From NCBI RefSeq assembly GCF_014635325.1, contig NZ_BMCT01000010.1, positions 62,001 through 126,000 on the forward strand: a DNA stretch of 64,000 nucleotides. Direction: 5' to 3'. A program made the position numbers and the translations under genes. Within the stretch, counting starts at the first letter, position 1, and every line of letters begins with the position of its first letter. The notes under the pieces were generated by a model, which saw only the letters and a program-made list of their open reading frames with translations, had not been told where the DNA came from and searched no databases. Of this stretch, positions 16,873-23,972 are shown one piece after another. The stretch comes from Azorhizobium oxalatiphilum (lineage in GTDB: Bacteria > Pseudomonadota > Alphaproteobacteria > Rhizobiales > Xanthobacteraceae).

Positions 16873-17826
16873 ATGGATCAGCTCTCCGCCATCAGTGCCT
16901 TCGTCCGGTCCGCCGAAACCGGCAGCTTCGTCGCAGCCGGCCGCCAGCTCGGCCTCACCGCCTCCGCCGTGGGCAAGGCGGTCGCCAGGCTCGAACAGCG
17001 CCTGGAGGTCCGGCTCTTCCATCGCAACACCCGCAACATGACTCTGACCGCCGAGGGGCAGATCTTCCTCGATCGATGCCGGCGCATCTTTGAGGAGGTG
17101 GAGGCGGCGGAGGCTGAACTCGCGCATGCGGTGCGGACCCCGCGCGGGCGGCTGCGGGTGAGCCTGCCGCTCGTCGGGATGCTGCTGTCGCCGGTGCTCG
17201 CCGCCTTCATGCGCGCCTATCCGGAGGTGCGGCTCGATCTCGATTTCACGGACCGTCTCGTAGACGTGGTCGAGGAAGGCTTCGACGTGGTGATCCGCAC
17301 GGGGCGGCCTTCGGACAGCCGCCTGATGAGCCGGAGTGCGGGCCGGTTCCGGCTTAAGATCGTGGCCTCGCCGGCCTATCTGGAGCGCCATGGCCGTCCG
17401 GAGCGGCCGCAGGATCTGGCGCAGCACCAGTGCCTGCACCAGCGCTCGCCGACCACGGGCAAGCTTCGTCCCTGGCCGTTTGTGCGCCCGGAGGAGGCCG
17501 GGAGGATCGAACTGCCGGAAACCATGAGCGCCACGGCCATAGATCCGCTGATCTGCCTTGCCGTCGAGGGGTTGGGGATTGCTTGCCTTCCCCCGTTCGC
17601 CGTCACGGCGGAAATCGCCGATGGCCGTCTCGTCGAATTGCTTGATGAGCAGCTGATCGAAACGGACCAGTTCAACGTGCTATGGCCGGCCGGGCGAAAC
17701 CTCGCTCCGAAGGTCCGCGCCTTCGTCGACTTCGTGGCCGTGAACCTGCTTCCCGGCGGAAAGCCGGAGGCCGATGCCCGAACTCATGCCGGCGGAAGGT
17801 CGCGGGCGATCTCCTCCAGGAGATAG
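16873..17826 (+). CDS. LysR-family transcriptional regulator
   Basis: The 317-residue product has the winged HTH at residues 1-60 (MDQLSAISAFVRSAETGSF, then A-S-A-V-G-K-A-V-A-R-L-E-Q-R-L). The effector-binding domain from about 90 has D-L-D-F-T-D-R-L-V-D-V-V. It belongs to the large DsdC/AaeR-type group common beside small-molecule exporters. It is divergent from the ABM-MFS operon and probably controls it. The last 43 bases overlap tail-to-tail with the alpha/beta hydrolase gene on the other strand. The C-terminal tail after about residue 300 is low-complexity and may reflect a displaced stop codon. Confidence 0.9.
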   Translation: MDQLSAISAFVRSAETGSFVAAGRQLGLTASAVGKAVARLEQRLEVRLFHRNTRNMTLTAEGQIFLDRCRRIFEEVEAAEAELAHAVRTPRGRLRVSLPLVGMLLSPVLAAFMRAYPEVRLDLDFTDRLVDVVEEGFDVVIRTGRPSDSRLMSRSAGRFRLKIVASPAYLERHGRPERPQDLAQHQCLHQRSPTTGKLRPWPFVRPEEAGRIELPETMSATAIDPLICLAVEGLGIACLPPFAVTAEIADGRLVELLDEQLIETDQFNVLWPAGRNLAPKVRAFVDFVAVNLLPGGKPEADARTHAGGRSRAISSRR

Positions 17827-19244
17827 GGCAGGAAGGGGTTGGCGGTCATGCGCACGATGGTGTCGAGGCCGACGATCAGGGCCCCGCGCTCGCCCCGCGC
17901 GGCGATGGCGCCCAGCTGGATGCCATAGACCTCGGACGGCGCGGAGGAAGGTTCCATGCCATAGAGCCCGTCGTCCATGGGGAAGGGCAGGGCCACGTGC
18001 GAAAGCGAATAGACATCGCGTGGGTAATAGAGCCCCAGTGGGCGGACCTGCTCGGTGCTGGCGCCGGCCTCCGTCACCCGCGCCTCCACCTCGGCATCGG
18101 ACGCGCTGCGATTGGTGACGATCACCGTCTTGAACGGCCGTGGCGTGGGCGGCAGGAGGCGCACCAGCACATTGTCCGCATTGGCCCGCAGCAGCTGGTC
18201 GAGCTTGGTGTTGCGGTTGAGGTCGAACAGCACCAGTTCGCTGCGCCCGTCCGCCAGCAGATTATGCAGCGCGGTGATGACGGCGCGGGTGCTCACGGTG
18301 TGGTCCAGCGCCGACTGGAAGGTGAGGACGGGGGGCATGTCCACGAGGCGCCCGCCGCGCGAATGGGCGCGGATGGCGGCCTGGAGCGCCTGCGTCAGCA
18401 AGTAGGACTGGCGCGCCGCGTTCACCGGAAACGAATTGTATTTGAACGGATTGAACTCCGGAACAATGCCTAGCCAGGCGGCCTTGGAGAAGGCCGGCAG
18501 CAGCGCCGGAAGGCCGGCGAGACCGGCGAAGCGGGCGAACTCGGTGACGCCGACCATGGGCGAGATCAGCACCACGCGCGTGGGCTTGATCTGCGAGGTG
18601 TCGTCGATGGCATCCAGCGCGGCCATCAGCGCAAGCGCGCCGCCATTGGAGAAGCCGACCACATGGATCGGCGCATCCGGCCCCGCCCGGCGGCGGGCTT
18701 CCCGCATGGCGAGGCGGGTGGCGGCCATCCACTCCTGCCAGGTGGCGGCGGTCAGGCCGGCGGGCACCGAGCCGTGGCCGGGCAGGCGTGGCGCGATGGC
18801 AACGAAGCCGCGCTGCTGATAGAGGCGGCCCACGTGGCGCAGGCTGTAGGGGGAATCCGTCAGGCCGTGCAGAAGCACGGCGGCGCCACGGACGGGGCCT
18901 TGCGGCTCCAGCACGTAGGAGCGGTTCCAGTCGGTCTGGAAATGGGGCGGATAGACCGGGCTGCCTTCGAAATAGCGATTGTGCGGCAGACGCTCGACAG
19001 GTTCGAGCTTCTGGCTGACCTCCTGCCGCACGCTCTCGAAGAGGCTCTGCTCGGCCGCCAGATAGCCGGCCCAGTCACCGCCATCCATCTGCGCGATGCT
19101 CGGCTCATGCGGCACGAAGGTGTGCCACGGCTCCAGCGCCGGGCCGCGCTCGGTCTGGTAGATGCGGATGCCCAGGAAGGTCAGCAGGACCACGCAGAGC
19201 AGGATGGCGATGCGCTTGAGGGTCTTGAGCAGGAAGCGGAGCAT
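17784..19244 (-). CDS. Membrane-anchored alpha/beta hydrolase
   Basis: This is a 486-residue alpha/beta-hydrolase-fold enzyme with an N-terminal anchor helix (about residues 11-27). The fold is supported by the oxyanion motif L-L-H-G-L-T-D-S-P at about 125 and the nucleophile elbow G-F-S-N-G at about 197-201. A lipase/monoacylglycerol-lipase-like acylester activity is likely, but the substrate is unknown. The C-terminal third is longer than in simple esterases. It stands alone between LysR and the dinB remnant. Confidence 0.8.
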   Translation of the reverse strand: MLRFLLKTLKRIAILLCVVLLTFLGIRIYQTERGPALEPWHTFVPHEPSIAQMDGGDWAGYLAAEQSLFESVRQEVSQKLEPVERLPHNRYFEGSPVYPPHFQTDWNRSYVLEPQGPVRGAAVLLHGLTDSPYSLRHVGRLYQQRGFVAIAPRLPGHGSVPAGLTAATWQEWMAATRLAMREARRRAGPDAPIHVVGFSNGGALALMAALDAIDDTSQIKPTRVVLISPMVGVTEFARFAGLAGLPALLPAFSKAAWLGIVPEFNPFKYNSFPVNAARQSYLLTQALQAAIRAHSRGGRLVDMPPVLTFQSALDHTVSTRAVITALHNLLADGRSELVLFDLNRNTKLDQLLRANADNVLVRLLPPTPRPFKTVIVTNRSASDAEVEARVTEAGASTEQVRPLGLYYPRDVYSLSHVALPFPMDDGLYGMEPSSAPSEVYGIQLGAIAARGERGALIVGLDTIVRMTANPFLPYLLEEIARDLPPA

Positions 19245-19554
19245 GGACCCTCACGGCCGTCGATTGACGTGCATGGCGAGGCCGCCGTCGAGAGGTACGG
19301 AACCGCCGATGCCGCGGCATTCTAGAAGGGCGGCGGCCAGGCACAAGCTTGCCCCCTCTGGCGGGCCGCGTCCCTGATGGTTCAGGGGGAGAGGTCTACA
19401 GCAGGGAAAGCTGCGCATCCGCTTCCGGGGCGTCGCCCGGTGGCTCCAGTGGCGGGACCGTCAGCCCGATGAGGCGGATACCCTTCGCCGAGGGATCTTC
19501 ACCGCGAGGATTGAGACCGGCCGGCCTCCTCAGGCGTCGCGGCGCACCATGCCT
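19245..19554. other. Gap holding only a dinB-like gene remnant
   Basis: Apart from the remnant at 19396-19518, this 310-base stretch between the hydrolase start and the receiver stop shows no gene, hairpin terminator or repeat that I can support. Confidence 0.4.
19396..19518 (-). pseudogene. 3' remnant of a dinB-like (DNA polymerase IV) gene
   Basis: On the minus strand a 34-codon stretch reads E-D-P-S-A-K-G-I-R-L-I-G-L-T-V-P-P-L-E-P-P and ends A-D-A-Q-L-S-L-L-stop. This matches the last strand of the Y-family little-finger domain (E. coli DinB ends R-L-L-G-L-H-V...L-D-P) and a C-terminal clamp-binding Q-L-S-L-L/F motif. No start codon, palm or fingers sequence exists upstream. The same frame meets the TGA of the receiver gene at 19555-19557. 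It is therefore a scrap left by deletion or by insertion of the receiver/helicase block. Recognition is by eye on a short segment. Confidence 0.55.
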
Positions 19555-19956
19555 TCAGGATTGTGCAGTCGGCGTCTGCGAGGCGTCCATCGCCATAAAG
19601 GTGCGCAGCGTTGCTTCGAGCATGTCCGGTTCGTAGGGCTTGGGGAGGAATACACCCCTGCTGGGCATGAGGGCTGGATCGATATCCACCTTGCCCGATG
19701 CGACCAGGATGTGGATGTCCGGCCACCGTTCGCGCACGGTCCTTGCCATCGACAGCCCGTCCACGCTGCCCGGAAGATGCACATCGGTGAAGACCACCCG
19801 GATGTCGGTGCGGGCTTCGAGAAGCTTGAGCGCGTCCTCGGCATTGACCGCCTGGATGACGTCGAAGTCGCACTCCTCCGCAATGGTCATGGCGTTCATC
19901 AGGTTGCGGGCTTCGTCCTCGACCACAAGGCAGACGGGGCGTTGTTCGACTGGCAT
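19555..19956 (-). CDS. Stand-alone response-regulator receiver protein
   Basis: This is a 133-residue single receiver domain with no output domain. It has the acidic pocket Glu13-Asp14 in V-V-E-D-E, the phospho-acceptor Asp58 in F-T-D-V-H-L-P-G, the switch Ser/Thr in V-A-S-G, and Lys106 in P-K-P-Y. Such proteins (CpdR/DivK-like in alphaproteobacteria, or receivers paired with hybrid kinases) relay phosphate or bind partners. The cognate kinase is not in the window. It is divergent from the UvrD-like helicase. Its TGA is followed in frame by the dinB remnant, so occasional readthrough would add a clamp-binding tail. Confidence 0.85.
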   Translation of the reverse strand: MPVEQRPVCLVVEDEARNLMNAMTIAEECDFDVIQAVNAEDALKLLEARTDIRVVFTDVHLPGSVDGLSMARTVRERWPDIHILVASGKVDIDPALMPSRGVFLPKPYEPDMLEATLRTFMAMDASQTPTAQS

Positions 19957-20134
19957 GTGCGTTCTCGAGGTTGGGGGCGGCGGTGCGCGCCGACCGGATT
20001 GGTCTTCCAGTTCGTAACCCTTGGTTCTGTCTCCTGTTCCGCTCACGATCGCGCGTGCCGGCTTATGGCGCGTTTGCGAACAAAACCGGAATCTGCAAGC
20101 CTGCACGCCACACACGGAAACGGGAATCGGCACG

Positions 20135-22207
20135 GTGGGGGCAGCGGCGGCGTATCTGGATGGGCTCAATGCCGAGCAGCGGCGGGCCGTGGAGCATGGC
20201 GTTTTCGAGGGCAAGGCGCCTCCCGCCACGCCCCTTCTGATCATCGCCGGAGCGGGATCGGGCAAGACCAACACGCTCGCGCACCGGGTGGCGCATCTGA
20301 TCGTGGCCGGGGCCGATCCACGGCGCATCCTGCTGATGACGTTCTCGCGCCGGGCTGCATCGGAAATGACCAAGCGGGTCGAGCGCATCTGCAATCGCGT
20401 CCTCTCCGACCAGGGGGGCGTGCTGACCGATGCCCTGACCTGGGCGGGCACATTCCATGGGATCGGCGCCCGGCTTCTGCGGGAATATGCCGAGCAGATG
20501 GGTCTCGATCCGGCTTTCACGATCCATGATCGGGAAGACGCAGCCGACCTGATGAATCTCGCCCGGCACGAGCTTGGTTTCTCCAAGGCCCGGTCGCGTT
20601 TTCCGACCAAAGGCACCTGCCTCGCCATTTATTCCCGCGTCGTGAACTCCACGGCTCCGTTGGCCGACGTGTTGAGCCGGGCCTATCCGTGGTGCGCCGG
20701 GTGGCATGACGAGCTGAAGCAATTGTTCGGCCGCTATGTGGAAGCCAAGCAGGCCCAGAACGTGCTCGATTACGACGACCTGCTGCTCTACTGGGCCCAA
20801 CTTGTCACCGAGCCCGCCATCGCCCGCGACATGGGCGATCGCTTCGACCATGTGATGGTGGACGAATATCAGGACACCAACAGCCTTCAGGCGTCGGTTC
20901 TGCTGGGCTTGAAGCCGGATGGCCGGGGCCTGACGGTGGTGGGCGACGATGCGCAGTCGATCTACGCCTTCCGTGCGGCCACGGTGCGCAACATCCTCGA
21001 CTTTCCGGATCATTTCAGCCCACGTGCCGAGGTGGTGACTCTGGAGCGCAACTATCGCTCCACCCAGCCTATCCTCGAAGCCGCCAATGATGTGATCGGT
21101 CTAGCCAGCGAACGCTTTACCAAGAACCTCTGGACTGATCGCACGTCGGCCGCGAAGCCGCAGCTGGTGAGCGTGCGCGACGAGATGGATCAGGCGCGCT
21201 ACATCGCCGATCGTGTTCTGGAGAACCGTGAGGAAGGGGCAACGTTGAAGCAGCAGGCGGTGCTGTTCCGCACCTCCAGCCATGCCGGTCCGCTCGAGGT
21301 GGAACTCACCCGGCGCAACATCCCGTTCGTGAAGTTCGGTGGGCTGAAGTTCCTTGATACGGCTCATGTCAAAGACCTGCTGTCGATCCTGCGCTTTGCC
21401 CAGAACGGCCGCGACCGGATCGCCGGCTTCCGCCTTCTTCAGTTGCTGCCGGGGCTGGGCCCGGCCACGGCGCAGAAGATCCTCGATCGCATCGCCGAGC
21501 ATCCGGACCCCATCGCAGGACTGTCGGACGTGCAGGCACCGGCCAAGATCGGGGAGGCGTGGGGAGAGCTGGTGGCGATGCTCCAGGAGATCGCTTCCGG
21601 CGCGGGCTGGCCCGCGCAGATCGAACGGGCGCGGCGCTGGTACGAACCGCATCTGGAGCGCATCCATGAGGACGCCAGCATGCGGGAAGCCGATCTCGCG
21701 CAACTGGAGCAGATCGCCGGCGGCTATGGTTCGCGTGAGCGCTTCCTCACCGAGCTAACGCTTGATCCGCCCGACGCCACCAGCGATCAGGCGGGCGTCC
21801 CGCTGCTCGACGAGGATTATCTGATCCTCTCCACCATCCATTCCGCGAAGGGACAGGAGTGGAAATCCGTGTTCGTGCTGAACGTGGTGGACGGCTGTAT
21901 CCCCAGTGACCTCGGTGCGGGTCAGTCGGAGGAACTGGAGGAAGAGCGGCGGCTGCTCTATGTGGCCATGACACGGGCGAAGGACGCCCTGCATCTCGTT
22001 ACACCGCAGCGCTTCTTTGTTCATGGCCAGCATGCCAAAGGCGACAGGCACGTCTATGCTGCCCGCACCCGCTTCATCCCCAGATCCGTCCTGCCGCGCT
22101 TCGAGCAGGTGGCGTGGCCTGAAGCAGGCCGCGAGGAGGCCGGTGTTGGCGCGGTTCGAAACGTGAGGATCGATGTGGGCGCGCGCCTCCGGGGCATGTG
22201 GCAGTGA
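20135..22207 (+). CDS. UvrD/PcrA-like ATP-dependent DNA helicase (SF1)
   Basis: This is a superfamily-1A 3'-5' helicase of about 690 residues. Motifs in order: Walker A AGAGSGKT near residue 40, F-H-G-I-G-A-R-L-L-R, Walker B V-D-E-Y-Q-D-T-N, motif III G-D-D-A-Q-S-I-Y-A-F-R, R-N-Y-R-S-T, S-T-I-H-S-A-K-G-Q-E-W, and motif VI L-L-Y-V-A-M-T-R-A-K. It is a second-type UvrD helicase common in Rhizobiales and not necessarily the main repair UvrD. The frame is open from TTG at 20021. GTG at 20135 is preferred because homology begins with L-N-A-E-Q-R-R-A-V; the start is uncertain. It is divergent from the receiver gene. Confidence 0.9.
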   Translation: MGAAAAYLDGLNAEQRRAVEHGVFEGKAPPATPLLIIAGAGSGKTNTLAHRVAHLIVAGADPRRILLMTFSRRAASEMTKRVERICNRVLSDQGGVLTDALTWAGTFHGIGARLLREYAEQMGLDPAFTIHDREDAADLMNLARHELGFSKARSRFPTKGTCLAIYSRVVNSTAPLADVLSRAYPWCAGWHDELKQLFGRYVEAKQAQNVLDYDDLLLYWAQLVTEPAIARDMGDRFDHVMVDEYQDTNSLQASVLLGLKPDGRGLTVVGDDAQSIYAFRAATVRNILDFPDHFSPRAEVVTLERNYRSTQPILEAANDVIGLASERFTKNLWTDRTSAAKPQLVSVRDEMDQARYIADRVLENREEGATLKQQAVLFRTSSHAGPLEVELTRRNIPFVKFGGLKFLDTAHVKDLLSILRFAQNGRDRIAGFRLLQLLPGLGPATAQKILDRIAEHPDPIAGLSDVQAPAKIGEAWGELVAMLQEIASGAGWPAQIERARRWYEPHLERIHEDASMREADLAQLEQIAGGYGSRERFLTELTLDPPDATSDQAGVPLLDEDYLILSTIHSAKGQEWKSVFVLNVVDGCIPSDLGAGQSEELEEERRLLYVAMTRAKDALHLVTPQRFFVHGQHAKGDRHVYAARTRFIPRSVLPRFEQVAWPEAGREEAGVGAVRNVRIDVGARLRGMWQ

Positions 22208-22455
22208 ACGACCCGCAACATCGCCTGTCTGGCCTGCTCTCCCGCTGATGACGACTGCCGCCGGAAACGGGGAACCGGGAGCGGAGCAGTTGACTTGAAC
22301 TGAACATCTCGCGCCGTGGGAAAGGTTCCTGCGCGAAACCACAGGCCTTGCGATGCAATCGCGTGCGGGGCTGCGGCAGAGTTCGGTTCGAAGTCCATCG
22401 CGAGACGCCGAGGGAGGCTGTTCCCGACGGGCGGATCTTGGGAGCGTGTGACGCA

Positions 22456-23235
22456 ATGCTTGGTCTTTCGGCGCGTCCCGCCGCACGATTGCGGGAGCTG
22501 TATTACGGCGACAGCCCGCGCTCGGCACGCTTCCGCTTCTGGCACGTTCTGCTCGATGTCGCGATCATCGTGTTCTTCATTGCGGCTCCGGTGATCCGGG
22601 GCTCGGCAATTTTCCTTGTGATCGACATCCTCATTGCCGTCGTCCTCGCGGTCGACATGATCGCCCGCATCGCAAGCCTCGGAAGCCTCAGGGCGGTGGT
22701 CAGAAGTCCGCTGGTGTGGCTGGACGGGCTGATCCTTCTGACGCTTATATTTCCATACTATCTCGGCAACTTTGGCTTCCTGCGTGCGCTGAAAATATGG
22801 ACGCTGGTGCACTCCGATATCTTCTGGCGGACGATCGGCGGGGGAGAGTGGGACGATACGTACATTGAGGACGTATCGAAGGCCGCTGCGACCCTGCTCA
22901 CGTTCGTCTTCCTCGTGACGGGCCTCGTCTATGCCGTCTTCCTGGGGAGTTCAGGCGTGCACGGATACGTGGATGCCCTGTACTTCACCGTGACGAGCCT
23001 GACGACGACGGGATACGGCGATGTGACCTTGCCCGGTACGGCCGGACGGTTGATTTCGATCGCGATCATGCTCGCAGGGATTACCCTTTTCCTGCGGCTG
23101 GGCCAGGCTGTGGTGAGGCCACGGAAAGTGCGTTTTCCCTGTCCGAAGTGCGGCCTCGCGCTCCATGATCAGGATGCCGTGCATTGCAAGGCGTGTGGAT
23201 CCATTCTCTGCATACCGGATGAAGGCAGCGAGTGA
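22456..23235 (+). CDS. Voltage-gated-like potassium channel with C-terminal zinc ribbon
   Basis: This is a 259-residue ion channel with about six membrane segments (first at 31-47, pore module at 145-215). The selectivity filter is T-T-T-G-Y-G-D at 183-189, typical of K+ channels. The S4-like segment has few arginines, so voltage sensing is doubtful. The cytoplasmic tail (about 225-252) has C-P-K-C-x11-C-K-A-C, a rubredoxin-like zinc ribbon in place of the common RCK/TrkA-N domain. The ATG at 22456 is chosen because the channel homology starts there; upstream in-frame sequence looks non-coding. It lies alone after the helicase. Confidence 0.8.
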   Translation: MLGLSARPAARLRELYYGDSPRSARFRFWHVLLDVAIIVFFIAAPVIRGSAIFLVIDILIAVVLAVDMIARIASLGSLRAVVRSPLVWLDGLILLTLIFPYYLGNFGFLRALKIWTLVHSDIFWRTIGGGEWDDTYIEDVSKAAATLLTFVFLVTGLVYAVFLGSSGVHGYVDALYFTVTSLTTTGYGDVTLPGTAGRLISIAIMLAGITLFLRLGQAVVRPRKVRFPCPKCGLALHDQDAVHCKACGSILCIPDEGSE

Positions 23236-23296
23236 TCGCTCCTGGTCTTCGTAATTGGCAGGCGCGCCTCAATGCCCTCCTGAAGGAAGGGGCACG

Positions 23297-23944
23297 TCAG
23301 GCCGGCGTCCCGTCGGCGCGGACTGCCAGTCGTGCGGGGCTGGACCAGCCGATGAGCAGCGCCCGCAGCGCCTCGTCGCCCTTGGCCACCAGATCGTAGG
23401 CGCGGGGGTCGTCCAGCCAGTCGAACAGCAGGCCCATGAAGAACCAGTCGTAGAGGTGCGCCGCCGTGCCGGGCTGCCAGACAGCGCTGAGGTGGCCTTT
23501 GCGGTGGGCGGCCTCGAACAGGCGGATGGTATGCGAGTGGTAGCGCTCGTTGACCTCGCGCTTCCACTTCAGCAGTTCGGCCAGTTCGCCGCGATAGTCG
23601 CTGCGGATCAGCACGCTGTAGATGCGCTGGCGCCGCTCGTCGGTGGCGATCAGGCGCATCGCGTCGAGGGCCAGCGTGCAGGCGGTGGCGAGCGGATCCT
23701 CGGGTTCCGTTTCCAGCGCCGCGTCGAACAGGGCCTCGATGTCGAGCGAGGCGACCTGATCGAGCGCGCGCAGGATTTCCGCCTTGTTGGCGAAGTGCCA
23801 GTAGATGGCACCTCGCGTCAGCCCGGCGGTGGACGCGATCTTCTCCAGCGTGACGGACGAGACCCCGTGCTCGAAGAACAGGTGCTCGGCTGCATCAAGC
23901 AGCCGGGCACGGGTTTCCTCGGCCTCGGCCTTGGTCCTGCGCAT
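23297..23944 (-). CDS. TetR/AcrR-family repressor of the second RND operon
   Basis: The 215-residue regulator has an N-terminal HTH (residues 10-57: R-A-R-L-L-D-A-A-E-H-L-F-F-E-H-G, then G-L-T-R-G-A-I-Y-W-H-F). The MRRTKAEAEETR start is typical of AcrR/TtgR/MexR-type TetR repressors, and the C-terminal half matches the AcrR ligand domain (R-I-Y-S-V-L-I-R-S-D-Y). GGAGG precedes ATG 23944. Unusually it is the last gene of the operon, 28 bases after the pump, so its level should follow that of the pump it represses. Confidence 0.9.
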   Translation of the reverse strand: MRRTKAEAEETRARLLDAAEHLFFEHGVSSVTLEKIASTAGLTRGAIYWHFANKAEILRALDQVASLDIEALFDAALETEPEDPLATACTLALDAMRLIATDERRQRIYSVLIRSDYRGELAELLKWKREVNERYHSHTIRLFEAAHRKGHLSAVWQPGTAAHLYDWFFMGLLFDWLDDPRAYDLVAKGDEALRALLIGWSSPARLAVRADGTPA

Positions 23945-23972
23945 GGTTCGTGTCCTCCCGTCTTCTGTCTTT

